64,000 bases of DNA, from positions 14,942,735 to 15,006,734 of the forward strand of contig NC_057769.1 in assembly GCF_010389155.1 (NCBI RefSeq), in the 5' to 3' direction. Every line of letters begins with the position of its first letter. The stretch's first letter is position 1. The position numbers and the translations under genes are program-made. Shown here one piece after another: positions 21,448 through 32,970 of this stretch. The notes beneath the pieces were generated by a model. That model was not told the origin of the DNA, did not search any database, and worked only from the letters and a program-made list of their open reading frames with translations. The DNA comes from Erigeron canadensis (taxonomy: Eukaryota > Streptophyta > Magnoliopsida > Asterales > Asteraceae).

Positions 21448-22389
21448 TGTTAGGTCAAAAATCAACTAAGTATAATTTGTTCAAAATAGTTGAAGCTCAG
21501 TGAAGAATGCTTGCTCAGGATTCTGAAGTCATTCAGAATATAGCTCACTGAAGCTTCACTTCAGATTCAGAATCAACCAACACTGAAGACATTCAGACGG
21601 AAGTCAAAGACTAAAGACTGAGGAAGAAGATCATCTCAGAAGCAGAGCTCAGAGAAGATCTTACCTAAAGTTGAATCTGAAGAGGCTCAGTGAAAAAGTA
21701 CTTACAACACTTTTTCACTGATTACGAGGAAAGTCTTTTTGCAGCTTTAACTACCTTTACCCGGTTAATTACTATCAACCTGGGATTGGGAAAGTTTTAG
21801 CAAAAAGGTTGGGAATAAAGTATGTCAAGTCACATCAAGAAACTTACATCCTTTACCTTAAACAAGCATGTTATGGATTTGTCCCACGAATCTATCCAAC
21901 CATATTTAGTACGGCATATTGCCATGTCATCAGGACATGTTTGCCTATAAATATAAGACTTCTCACACTTGCAATATTGCTTGGAACTTTGGCAATTGCA
22001 ACGTGTGATATTACTCTAAGTATTCTTACGAGTAATTCCTCGTTACATAGATCATTTGTATTTCTGGGTTGTTTAGATACTTTCACAAGTGTGATTATCT
22101 TTGTTCCGCAACAACTCTTGTATTTCGTTTATAACAATAAATAAGATACATTGAAAAATACATCTCGACTCATTGCCATAATACTTGATTATATTTAGTA
22201 ATTTATATAGTTTCAAGCAATTATACTTTATTACTCTTATCCATTACCTGGATCGTAACTCTAACTAGTCCTATCTAGTTTCGATTTACTTGCCAGTCGG
22301 GTTACTTGATATAACTTGAGATTATTATTGTCTAACTTTATATCTTGTTATATCTTGATCTCGTGTACATCTTGTTAGGTGGAATTACA
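21448..22389 (+). repeat. 3' LTR of element A (942 bp)
   Basis: Near-identical to 9722-10662, including the inverted repeat (21687-21721) and TATA box (21946-21955). Several differences are G/A or C/T transitions. It is followed by the second GTTGC duplication (22390-22394). Confidence 0.95.
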
Positions 22390-22860
22390 GTTGCATATAC
22401 TGATTTGGACTTTGCCGGTTGTAACAATGACAGGAAGTCTACGACTGGAGGTTGTCAGTTTTTAGGAGGAAGATTAGTATCGTGGCAATGCAAGAAGTAG
22501 ACATGTGTTGCTCAGTCTTCATGTGAGGCAGAGTATATGGTTGCATGTAGCTGTTGTTCCCATGTATTGTAGATTCAGCAACAACTTCGTGATTACGGTA
22601 TGAATTTTCTTGATACTCCTATTAGAGTAGACAATAAGTCAGCTATAGATATTACTAATAACCTTGTCATGCATAAGGTCACTAAGCATATTGATATTAG
22701 ACATCATTTCTTGCGTGATTGTGCACAAAAGAAGTTAATTCATTTGGAAAAGGTTATAACCGATGATAATTTAGCTGATCTGTATACCAAAGCATTTGAT
22801 AAGACTCGATTTGAGAAATTAATTCTTCTCAATGGGATGAAGAATGCTGACTCATATTAA
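22390..22860 (+). pseudogene. Element B pol, part 3: RNase H C-terminus
   Basis: Resumes element B exactly at [20 protein letters not shown] after the second GTTGC. RNase H motifs follow: QSSCEAEY, DNKSAI, then TKHIDIRHHFLRD and NLADLYTKAFD, ending at GMKNADSY-stop (22858-22860). Two in-frame TAG codons (CKK-stop near 22498, HVL-stop near 22570) look like CAG to TAG and TGG to TAG changes; element D reads through both sites. The ending is identical in D (62198). Confidence 0.92.
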
Positions 22861-25700
22861 ATCTCTTAAAGAACTAATTTTGTAAGTTTGTGTCTGTAAA
22901 TAGCTAGAGTCATAAAGATACAAAAAGAGTTCTTAGTGTCATATAAAAATCATAAAAATCAGAAAAATCAGAAAAATCAGAAAATCAAAAGAAATATGAT
23001 AAAGATTTAAGTTGATGTTGTCAGATGATTGGATCTGAGGATACTTAGCTTTTAAGCCTGCTTAATCGTAATATAACTACTTAGTTTAGTGATTACAATT
23101 TGGGATATATTGGTAGGCACAAAGTACCAAGGTTTCCTTCAATCTGAACTTAATTTATACAATGTTCTTGTGGGAACCATATTTAAATATATGGCTGAGA
23201 ATGCTTGCCTTTCAGTAATGAATTGATCTAGTCCTTAAATTCTGTGAAAGATCTAGCATTATTATAGGATTTATTCAATAGGTAGGCAAAAATCTCTACA
23301 AATCATGAGCATGAACGTTAAATGTGATATTGTTTATGCAAATGAAATGAATGTTAATTAAGGGGCTAATGTGGTCTTTGAGATTCGGACAAGTATGTCC
23401 TCGGGGTGTCTTTGTATACCTAGCCTACCTAGAGCTTCCAACTTGGGATAGGTTGTCAGAAAGTTCGCTACATGGGTCTCATAGAAAATCACGGGTTCCT
23501 TATAAATAATGAAATGCAAAAGCAAATAATGTTGAATCACATGATATTAAATGTAGTAATCTAAAAAGTGTTTCATGGTTTGTTTAAGGATGATTTTGAA
23601 TATATATTGGATAATTGTTATCTTAGTGCTTGTATCAATTACGAAAGTATATCTAAATGTGAGTCACATAAGTTCGCAAACTATTCAGTGGCATATTAGG
23701 CTACTCGGGTTACATGGTGACTGTCCTTGGCTAGGGTATGTTGAAAGTGTCACAACTCAAAGGAAACTTGAAGTACCGAGTGTTTAAGAGGACAAATATA
23801 CCGGTAATCGTTTTTAGGTCATTGTTCATAACTAATAATAAGAGAATTATTTCTCACTGCAGGCTTATGTAAATGCTAATCTGATCTAATCTGCAGAAAT
23901 TTAAGATTTCTTGTAAATAATCAAAGTATTTTAGTTATTTTGCTTTATTTTGTTTTATTTTTATTTTTTTTATTTTTATTATTGTCATAAGTGTCAGTTT
24001 GTGTGTCAAACTAGTTCTTATTGCACGAGAGATGTAATAACTATCAGATGATTCCATAGAAAATTATAATTCTTAGTGAATTGTATGAGTCTTGTTGCTT
24101 ATGGTATATGTTTTAAAAGATAGATTTTCTAATATCGACATAAGTTGTTTAAAGATTAGAAAATGAAATGATTTTTGTGAATGTGTTTCAAATAAAATTT
24201 TAAAATTTCAATTGTTTTTTGTTGATAAGTATGCTTGACAAAGATTGGACTTGCCTTAGATTTTAGATCAATTGGTTAAGATTGTGATTGTTTTGCATAT
24301 TTATGTTATGTTGTTTTAGATGCATTGATGAAGTTTGTTAAGTGTGCAGGAAATAGCTATCAAATTTCATTTCCATTCTTGAAAGTGCAGTTGGATCAAT
24401 CAAATCGTGACCAATTCGACTATGAAAGTGCGGAATGCATCATGTAGTATAATTTTCTGGGAAAACTCATTTACGTGAAACATTGGTATTCATGTAAATC
24501 ATTTTGTGTTATCAAGATCACAACCTAAGACGTAAAGTGATAGGTTGTTGATATGATAATTTGATTCGTAATGCATTATACATTGAATTTGTTTCTTTGT
24601 AAGTTTGCATCTGTTAAGTTTGCATCTCTTAAGTTTAAACATCAATGAAGAAATGATCGATTTTATGTCAAGTTTATAATGTAAGATTCATTGGATACAT
24701 TATTTCGATGACATGTTAGTACGGATGATTTTTGGTACAATTGCATATTCGAGCAGATACAGGTTTTTGGTAACGAGTATCTACAGGTTTATGTTTTCTG
24801 AAAGTCGTAATTTTTCTTTATTAAGATTTTTGAAAAATTTATGAAATTTAGCTAAGTGTGCAGCTCGTGTGAATTTTAAACTCAAATTCGTCCGTGCTGA
24901 CATCATCATGCCTCGCGTTGACGTCAGTGTGAAGCCCACGAAGTTAGTCTTCGGCCCGGCCCACGAGGATTCAAATATATATACGGGTTTTACTTTTAGT
25001 TAATTACCATTATCGTAAATTTACCCTAAAATTACCACACGAACTCGTCTCCCTCGCGCGAACTATTCATTCGTCCCTAATTTGATTGCTTTTATCATCT
25101 TTTCATGTTATTTATCCATATTTGTTGGTAAATTCATGATCTAGGATAGATTATTGATGTTTTAACTATGAAAATCATCGATTACAAGTCGTTATGCTAC
25201 CCAAAATTTGACTTCTTCTTCACGTGAATAGTAACAAGGACGAATTGGACTTTTAGATCTTCAATTTCTGATGACTTGGACTAAAATTGGACTTATATTT
25301 GGATTAATTGATGTTTGTACACCTTAAATCTAACAAAAGTTCACATTAACATGTCTAAAACCAAGATTAATTAAAGAACTTATGGTTCGGTCATAATTCA
25401 CATGAAGCAGATGAAGAACACGAAGACCATGTCACTTCTTGTTCAAATAAATCGATTTTGATTTGAGTTTCTGGGCATACAATTCATAAAAACAAGTCCA
25501 AGTTGATGTTATTTATTGATTTTGATCGATTTTAACATCGAATGGAGATGTTTTTCTTGGATTCGAATATCAGCTCGTGCTGACATCACATGAAGGAGTT
25601 TCTCCTCGTGATGACGTCACTGCGAAGCATACTTGTGAATTTTTGACATTTTTAATTTTGTTTTACTTTTCTTGTCGTTTTTCAATTGTTTTGTGCATGT
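22861..25700 (+). other. Element B 2.8-kb spacer between pol and extra ORF
   Basis: Non-coding but conserved: the same 2.8 kb lies in the same place in element D (59422-62197, minus strand), starting with ATCTCTTAAAGAACTAATTTT against ATCTCTCAAAGAACTAATTTT. It includes an AAAAATCAG short repeat (about 22940-22985), a T-rich run near 23941-23985, and a degenerate direct repeat of GATACAGGTTT / TATCTACAGGTTT near 24755-24790. The 3' part holds an LTR-like promoter (24885-24985) and a second set of palindromes (25573-25625) before the extra ORF. No protein is encoded in either copy. Confidence 0.7.
24885..24985 (+). promoter_or_regulatory. Internal promoter-like block of element B
   Basis: Two decayed copies of the family's palindrome (CCGTGCTGACATCATCATG at 24892 and CTCGCGTTGACGTCAGTGTG at 24913) precede a CTTCGGCCCGGCCCACGAGG segment and a TATA box (ATATATATAC, 24975-24984). 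The same order, palindrome - GGCC...CCCAC - TATA, is found in the LTR of element D. TGACGTCA is a classic bZIP (TGA/CRE) site. Promoter activity is inferred. Confidence 0.6.
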
Positions 25701-28282
25701 ATAGCAGGACAAGGTGCTAATGCTCGAGTGTTCGTCAAGGAGCACGATGCTACGATTGATCTCAGCCTTACTCAGTCGGGATGCACACCAGAGTTTCACG
25801 GTGTCCTTTAGTATCTCGCACGCTCTCGTGTTCAATTTTCTTTGACCAAGAATCCTCCGTTGGTCATAAGTCTCATTACTGAATTCTGGAACTCCGTCAG
25901 ATTGGTGCAAGTTGGTGATCACACTATGATTCGCACTACTGTTGCTGGACGTAACATTCAGTTTACTACTGGAGACTTAAGGACTATTTTGGACTTAGGT
26001 ACTGATGATATGGGGCAAGGTCCTGTTGAGTTTGAAGAAAGCTTTTGTAGGTGCTCTCAGGTGTATGGGATATGTTGGTGATTTTACTCATCCTTATCGC
26101 AAGAATCGTTTTATAGGCAAATGGAGATTGCTTGCCTACTACTTGCTGAGGTCCATTAGTCATCGAAGTACAGGTCATGATTAGCTTCATATTTTTAGTG
26201 CTTCTCAGATGGTTACTCTAGTACTGAACAAGCCTTACAGCTTTTCTCAGTACATATATGATAATTTTGTTAAGGAGTTTTCCAGTTCCAGAACAGGTGG
26301 CTGGTATACTACCATAATGAAACTGCCATTTATTTTTATTAGATCGGATCGGATGAGAGCTTTTGGAAGCGATAAGAAGTTCTTTTTGTTTCCAAGATTT
26401 GTGATGATAATCATACGGCACGGAATAGCAGATGTACCATTTGATGGTCCTACTTTCAATTTGGGTCGTCTGAATCCTAAAGTGTTTGTTAAGAGTATGA
26501 AACGCTTTGTAGGTCATGGTGTTCCTGATAATGTTGCCAATCCACCATTGTTCGGACATCTTATCACTCCTAACTATGTTGCTCCTAGACAAGGTTGGGA
26601 AGATGATGACCTTGTTGCTGCTGATGATGATGATCAGGCTCAAGATAATCCTCAAGAATAGCGAGCTGATCAATTTGAGGGACTCAATGATGTTCCTTTG
26701 TATGCTGGAGATCTGGAGAATGATCCAGATGTGGATGCTCTTATGCAGGATGTTGATGATCCCGCAAATCTTGTTCCACCAACTTCTGGAGATATTACTT
26801 CTACTTCTGCTCCAGTTGGTGATGATGTTGGTCCTTCTAAGCTACCAGTTACTGTTAATGCTGGTGATGACTCAGAAGAAGATGAAGAAGAGGTAGATAG
26901 ACTGCCAAAAAGAAGAAGAAGATAAGGAAAAGGGATTGACGCTATGGAGAGATTACAAACTACTCAGCGATCTCAGGTTGAAGTTGATAGAGAGTTTGCT
27001 GAATATCATGCTGCTATGGAGTTATCTCAAGCTACTCCATCAGTTATTGCTTTTAGAGCTTCAGTTTCTGATATTCCTGTTTCGGTGTTTGCTACTTCTG
27101 CTGGTATTTCAGTTGGAGAGAAAAGGCTGAGAACCAGGTTTGTAATAAGAGGAATTGGTTCTCAACCTCATATTGTCACTTAGGCTACAACTGTTACGAT
27201 TCCTACTGCTCCGGAGTCTACAGTTCGTTAAGAGCCAGAGCTGACAGTTGCTGGTCCTAGGCCTTCTTCTACTCCTATCCAAGCGAAAGTTCCTGTTTTT
27301 ACTGTCATGAGTCATCTGTTGGCATCTCTGCAAAAGCCTCAGATGACTCCATCGGGAACTCTCAGTGCTCGTATGCCTTCGTTTGAAGCTACAATGCCAC
27401 AGCTTGCCTCTACATCTGATGTTGCTTCTACTTCACGTCCAGTTTTGCATGTTCAAGTGTAGCTGAGTCGTATATTTTCTGAGAAGAAGATGTTAGAGAT
27501 GAGGGTTACAACTTTGGAGAGTCAACTAAAGCTCCAAGCTGCTAAGCATCAAGAAGAGATGGACTTAATGACTGCTCTTGTTCATTCTCTTCGTTCTAGA
27601 CTTGACCAATTCTTGGCTCAAGGGGAGATAAGGATGGTTGTAAGGATGATGAGCTAGCTAATAAGACTAGAGATGATGATCATGAAGATCAAGATCCAGC
27701 TCAAGATCCAAACCAAGGAAAACCAAATATTGGTGAGCTGGATAATTAGGGTCAAGGTCAAGATGTTGTTGATGATCCTATGATTAGTTCAAAGACTGCA
27801 GATATTTAGGGGGAGTCGCCAAGACAGGCCTGTTAGAGATTGTTGGTACAGCTGGTGCTAGTACATCTGGGACTCAGGATAAAGGAAAAGCTGTGGTGGT
27901 TGCTCTAGATTTAGATCCTGATGATGGTCCAGAATCAACTGAAGATGAGGAAAATTCCAATTCAGGTAAATCCAATTCTGATTCTAAGAGTCCTGATTAT
28001 CACAATCCACGGAGAGTGAACTCGGAACAAAATAGAAAAGAAATGGAGATTCGAGAAAAGTTCGCCAATGATCCTCATAATCTTATTGAAGCAGAATCTA
28101 AAGTATGGGAGAATCTTAGCATAGAGGTTAATCAAACTGATATAGACCTTGATAGTGATCAATGGTCAGATTCAGATCGTCATTGGAGAGAGAGAAGACG
28201 ACTAAGGATTTTAAATCGCATGTCGTCTGGCTATGAACAAGATGATTCTGATGATCCTGAAGATTCAGATTATCTACCTTAG
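25701..28282 (+). pseudogene. Element B extra ORF (decayed), first exon-like part
   Basis: Homologue of the extra ORF of D. The start has decayed: ATG GCA GGA in D reads ATA GCA GGA here (25701). Recognisable blocks are ARVFVKEHDATIDLSL, EFWNS, the KWRLLAYYLLRSISHRSTG stretch, SFSQYIYD, KKFFLFPRFVMIIIRHG and PNYVAPRQGWEDDD. An acidic region and a coiled coil (MLEMRVTTLESQLKLQAAK) follow, then an acidic end DDSDDPEDSDYLP-stop. At least eight stops or frame shifts interrupt it, and about 35 codons near 26285-26350 look foreign compared with D. The conserved N-terminal domain is the one shared with elements A and C. Non-functional. Confidence 0.85.
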
Positions 28283-28563
28283 TGTTAATGATTTCTGTAC
28301 TTAGATAATGTCTATAAGATAAATATTAATGTTCTATGTTGTTACATTATATTTATGATATAACATTTGTATAAATTAAAATAGATAAAGATTATAAGAT
28401 AAATATTGATGTCTGATTACATTATATTTATGGTATAATATTACTTATTTTAATTTCTTTTATGTATTTATACTAATTATTATGTCTTGACTTATATGTT
28501 TTATGCTCTTTGTCTTTGTATATTTGAACTATTAAAATTGCAGATAAGATTCAAATAGGCGCA
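28283..28563 (+). other. AT-rich intron-like gap in the element B extra ORF
   Basis: Between two acidic coding blocks lies very AT-rich DNA with a duplicated unit of about 80 bp (ATAAGATAAATATT at 28314 and 28394) that closes with TTAAAATTGCAG, a good plant 3' splice site, just before coding text resumes. Element D has the same gap, duplication and TTGCAG ending (56651-56911). A clear 5' splice site was not found. Confidence 0.45.
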
Positions 28564-28863
28564 TTGGATGGTATTGATGTTGTTGATGATGATTTCGATA
28601 GTATCAATGATGAAGATCTGGAAGAAGGAGAACTAATTTCTTCGGAAGTCGATAAGAAAAGGTTGTTTGACATACCTTATGATTTCGATCAAGTCTTTAA
28701 TGAAGAACTTCAAGTTGAGCCTATAGCTGAAGTGGAACATCACAGAGATAATCTAGTTAGAAATAGTCCAGATGATCCAAGGAATGTTGCAAGGTTAAGG
28801 TTTGTTGTATCTGCAAATATAATTGATGAAGGACATGACAATATAGTTGATCTATACTGGAAG
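28564..28863 (+). pseudogene. Element B extra ORF, second part, left of insertion C
   Basis: Acidic block (DEDLEEGELISSEVDKKR) leading to RLRFVVSANIIDEGHDNIVDLYW, where element C is inserted; the duplication GGAAG is 28859-28863. The continuation is at 42321. Element D carries the same block at 56390-56650 without interruption. Confidence 0.8.
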
Positions 28864-29140
28864 TGTTAGAAATATAAATTAGTGCTTAGTTGTATTTCCA
28901 AACATTGTAATTTGTGTACTTATTGAAAGGTTGAGGGGGAACTTTTGTAATATACTTAGAGTATAAATACCCCTCAAACCTTAACATTTTGTAAAAAGCA
29001 AAAACACTTTCCCTGATCAATCAATCAAGCTTTCTACACGCACATTTTTCTCTCTCAAGAACACACACTAACACACACACTTCCACCATTGTTGGTCACC
29101 TTACTTCCGCATCGTAACACGAATTTAGCATTGTTCTACA
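28864..29140 (+). repeat. 5' LTR of element C (277 bp)
   Basis: TGTTAGAAATATAAA...GCATTGTTCTACA. It contains GGTTGAGGGGGAAC, a TATA box (GTATAAATACC, about 28961-28971), a CTCTCTC tract and an ACACACAC-rich end. Confidence 0.95.
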
Positions 29141-29142
29141 TG

Positions 29143-29154
29143 TGGTATCAGAAC
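29143..29154 (+). other. Primer-binding site of element C (one mismatch)
   Basis: TGGTATCAGAAC, one base different from the TGGTATCAGAGC of the other copia elements, two bases after the LTR. Confidence 0.8.
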
Positions 29155-30062
29155 AAAACAACAATCTGTTGACGATCCATTGCTCAATTTTTGCTAAATT
29201 CATTGAAATTTCATTCGAAAATAGTTTTTATCTCAAGATTGTCTTACCAACGATCTGTGGGATTTTGATATAGTTAATTTCAAGCTGAAATTTGTTCACC
29301 GATCGTTCAGGATTTTGATTACGATTCTAGTGATATATCATTTGTGAAATTTCATACAGATTTGAGCTAATTTTGATCAAATTTTCAATTTCGTGTTCTT
29401 CACCAAAACCGTTTTTGTTCTTCACAAATTCACCATCAATTTTCACTCAATTATTTTGTTTTTGTTCACAGATACATTCTAAATCATCTCAAAAATCATC
29501 CTGTCAAATTTCAGAATCCAATTCATTGTTTTGATCATAATCTAAAATTTTTGGAAAGTTGATGAGATTTTGAATTTTCAGTTTGAGTTGATTTGAGCTA
29601 TAACTTTGTTGCTAGGGTTGTATGCAATCGAATACTGAGAATTTTTGTGTTTGGATCAAGTTCTAACTCTCAAAATTGAGAGAGATACAAGCAAAATAGT
29701 GATCTAATCAACTATTTTGTCTTTTCTGCTGTTCAAGCAGTTTTCCCTTGAGACGATTTCCAAAAATCAGTTTTTACCCTAAGACGATCTCCAAAAGATC
29801 ATTTCACAAAATTGACTCTAATACGATCTCATTTTAAGATCGTCCTAGTATTTTTCTGGCATTGTTGTTAAGACGATCTTCTTCAAGATCGTCCTAACAT
29901 TTGTGGTTCCGTGTGAACAGTGTGTTATGGTTTGATCATTTGAAGCTGTTGTGATTGGGAATCACACACTTTCTTGAGTAACTAATCTCTTTGAGATTGG
30001 TTTTGATCAACAATTCTAAGATCATAACCTCATTCTGTCCAAATCATTGTTCATTCATTTCA
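29155..30062 (+). other. Leader of element C with hairpins
   Basis: A 0.9-kb untranslated leader. The distal half carries inverted repeats built on GACGATCTT/AAGATCGTC (pairs at about 29823-29844 and 29871-29893, weaker copies near 29752 and 29783), a GTGATTGGGAATCAC hairpin (about 29950-29965) and an AATCTCTTTGAGATT hairpin (about 29983-29998). The same series recurs in the leader of element E. No gene. Confidence 0.7.
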
Positions 30063-32500
30063 ATGACAATAATTAACATTGATCCAATGATGTCAATCAT
30101 CAGACCTCCAATTCTTCATAAAGATTCTTATGCCAAATGGCAAATTGAATTCATGAATTTTCTTGAAATCAAACCAAATGGTGTCTTCATTAGAGAATCA
30201 ATTCTTGAAGGTCCAACTCAATTCAAAAATCCCTATGGAGTTCTTCTTACAAATGAGCAACTGAGTGATGGTCAAAAAGCAAGAGTTCAAGCTGACAAGC
30301 AAGCTAAATCCTATATCTATCAATCTTTTCCTGATGAGATTTTCTCTGCTGTTAATCATGATCATAATTCCAAGGAGATATGGGATGAATTAACAAAGTT
30401 TGTTGATTCTGAAGATCCTACATGCTTGATGACTTCTGATACTTCAACAACCATTCCTTCACAAACTACTTCACAAGCAACAACAAGTGAGGTAGAATTC
30501 ATTTCCAAAGATGATTACCTGTCTGTCTAAACAGTTGCTGCTACTTTGACAAAGCAAAATCTTACTTTGAAAAACAATTTGAAAATGGCTAAACAAGAGT
30601 TTGATAAAATTAATAAAGATTTTTCAGAACTCTCAATAGCTCATGAAGCTCTCAAAGTGAACTATGATTCTTTGAAAGAAATGCATTTGTCATGTAACAA
30701 TTCTCAAGTTGTTTCACCCAATGCTCATTTGACTAACAAATGTCAAGATCTTGAAAAGACTGTCCATTCACTCAAGTAAACCATTGAGACTTTAAAGCTT
30801 GAGAAAACCAATGAATGGATAAGAGCAAATGCAAGACAAGTTGATGTTGAGTTTTTCAAAAATAAAATGAAAGATTTTAGACCCAACTGTGAAAAACATG
30901 AAAGACAGATTTCTGATCTAAACAGTACTTGTTTTCTCAAAGGAGTTGAAATTGAAAATCTTCAAAAACAAGTTGAGGATTTGAAAACAAATGTTTTGTT
31001 TTATCAAGAAAAAATCTATAAAATTGAACAAAATCCTCTTTTGAATTTCACTGCTTATCACAATAAATCAAATATTGATAGATCAGAACTTCTTCTTGGT
31101 TTGGGTTATGAGAACCCAACACACTTGGAAAAAATCCAAAAAGAAGACCTTGGTCCACTGTATGATGAAAGATGTCTTAGACTTGGCATGATTCAAGAGT
31201 TTAACAGACCATCTGAGGATGACTTTGAGTCAGATGTGTTGAAAGACCAAAACCAATTCAGATTGATTATGTTGCTATTAATGACACATACAAGAAAACT
31301 CATAAGAGATCCATCTATGAGTTAGAAGAAATAGACATCATTTCAATTCCTGAAATTGATTCTCAAAAAGATTGTTTAAAACCAGTTTCACAAAAATTTT
31401 ATATTCCAACTACCATATTGGAAAAAGAAATTGAAGGTTTAAAACAAAAGATTGAGTCTCAACAAAGAGTCATTGAACATCTGAAAACTCAAGATCATTC
31501 TCCAAAAGTAAGTGAGACCACCCCTACCAAAAAGTTGCATGATCTAGCTTCTATTGATTGCTCCACTCCATCCAATGTGAGTGAGAGTTCAAACAAAGAT
31601 CTGCAGAGTGATAGCATCTCTCCTCAAGAGATTCATGATATGTCTACCTCGATGCTATCATCATTCTTTCAAATTGAAGAGAAAGTTCAAGCTTTGAAAG
31701 CTAAACATCTTGCCTCTTTCAAGAAGATAATTTCTTTTGATACCCCTGTGACTACCCCTGTTGACCAAAATAAAGTGAAATTAGAGCAAAAGATTGAGAG
31801 TCCTACTGACCTTAAGGCTAAAGCAAAAACATTGATTGAAAAGTTAACTAACAAAACTGTTTTAAAACCTGAAGTTCAAATAAAAGATTTACAGTTTACT
31901 TATCCAGATCTTTCTGTTGAAGAATTTGATACGTTTGTGGAAACTGATCATGTTTTTGCACCTGAAGTTGAAAAAGAACTTGAAAAACTTTCACCCAAAA
32001 AGCCTAAAGTTGAACCAAAGAAGGAATCTAAATCTAAAATTGCTCCGACTTCATTTTATTCTCCCAAAGGTCAGCCTGCTTCAGCTGTCAAAGGTAAAAA
32101 GACCATTCCTCCTACCTTAAAGCTCAAAGTTGATATTTCATCTGTTTCTAGAACCTCTGCTTCTAAAGCTATCTCTCCATCTAGTTCTTTACTTAAGATG
32201 TCTAAGTCTAGCCAAGCCTTGCTAAGAAAAGATACATCTAGTGGTATAACTAGTTATAGAGATCAATATGGTTGGTTCACTGTTGGAACCCCAAAGAAAC
32301 AGAACATCAAATCTTCCACCAAGCAAAGCAACAATCAAAATGTGTTTTTAACTCCTCGAACTAATTCTAAGAATTTATTTGTTACAGGAGAGAAGAGCTT
32401 AGCTAGTAAACGTAAGTGGATTTCTAAATCATCATTGATAAAATCTACTAGCTATACTAAAACACAAGTGTCTGCTAAATCACCAGTTAGAAGAAGTTGA
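30063..32500 (+). pseudogene. Element C gag remnant without zinc knuckle
   Basis: The likely start is ATG at 30063. The N-terminal Gag region is recognisable (PPILHKDSYAKWQIEFMNFL, KAKSYIYQSFPDEI, KEIWDELTKFVD), but the frame then jumps from VDSEDPT to a Ser/Thr stretch, so the middle of Gag including the CCHC knuckle is missing. Stops at 30528 and 30777 and a shift near 31255 interrupt it. The remainder (30546-32500) is coiled-coil and lysine-rich spacer (LKQKIESQQRVIEHLK, repeated SPK-type text), as in the long C-terminal Gag of related elements. Non-functional as a capsid gene unless partly supplied in trans. Confidence 0.75.
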
Positions 32501-32970
32501 ATAGCTAATGATTACAAGAATAAAGTTCCTAATAGGAAATTTATTTCAAATTTGAGTAATTTAGCACCACATGGTCTGTAATAAATTCTAAATCTTCTAC
32601 TGAGATTTCCAAACCTTTGATTGTTGATTCCAAAAGGACCCATTCAAAGGTGGGTACCTAGAAAAACTTGATTGTGTTTTGCAGGTAATAAAGGTCTGTG
32701 TTTAGTATTCCTATCTTGGATGCTATTCAACACATGATTCTGGAATAAGTTTCTTTTCAAAGAAACAGTCTCAAATAAGTGCTCATTACCAATGCACTTA
32801 CTTGCCTCTACATGTTTTGTACAAATCCTTCATCTCTTTCTCTTTCATTCATTGTCTGTCAAACATTGATGCTATGCTTATTTGCAATGTGCTTAAATAT
32901 CATGCAATGTTTGAGGGGGAGAAAAAGGATAATTCATGGATCTAGGGGAAGTTTGTGTATTTGCACTATT
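32501..32970 (+). pseudogene. Stub of gag-pol junction in element C
   Basis: GPIQRWVPRKT-stop followed by LCFAGNKGLC is the text that normally leads into the copia protease, but no protease or later pol motif follows. Instead there is an FCTNPSSLSLS-type 3' region and a purine run TTTGAGGGGGAGAAAAAGG (32910-32928). The deletion of pol therefore lies between about 32770 and 32900. Confidence 0.6.

Larger units (their letters stand above)
9722..22389 (+). mobile_element. Complete Sirevirus-type copia element A (12,668 bp) with extra ORF
   Basis: Both LTRs (TGTTAGGTC...GGAATTACA), tRNA-Met PBS, polypurine tract and target duplication GTTGC (9717-9721 / 22390-22394) are present. Gene order is gag (10725), protease remnant, integrase, RT and RNase H (to 16424), a 733-bp spacer, then a 1330-codon extra ORF (17158-21150). 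This layout (tRNA-Met PBS, long gag, ORF after pol) is that of Sirevirus/Maximus copia elements; SIRE1 has an env-like ORF there. The LTRs differ at roughly 15-20 of 941 positions by eye, so the insertion is fairly recent. It interrupts the RNase H gene of element B. Confidence 0.95.

Noticed and set aside
26218..26673. 151-codon minus-strand frame.
   Set aside because: Antisense to the extra ORF of element B, whose plus-strand translation matches element D.
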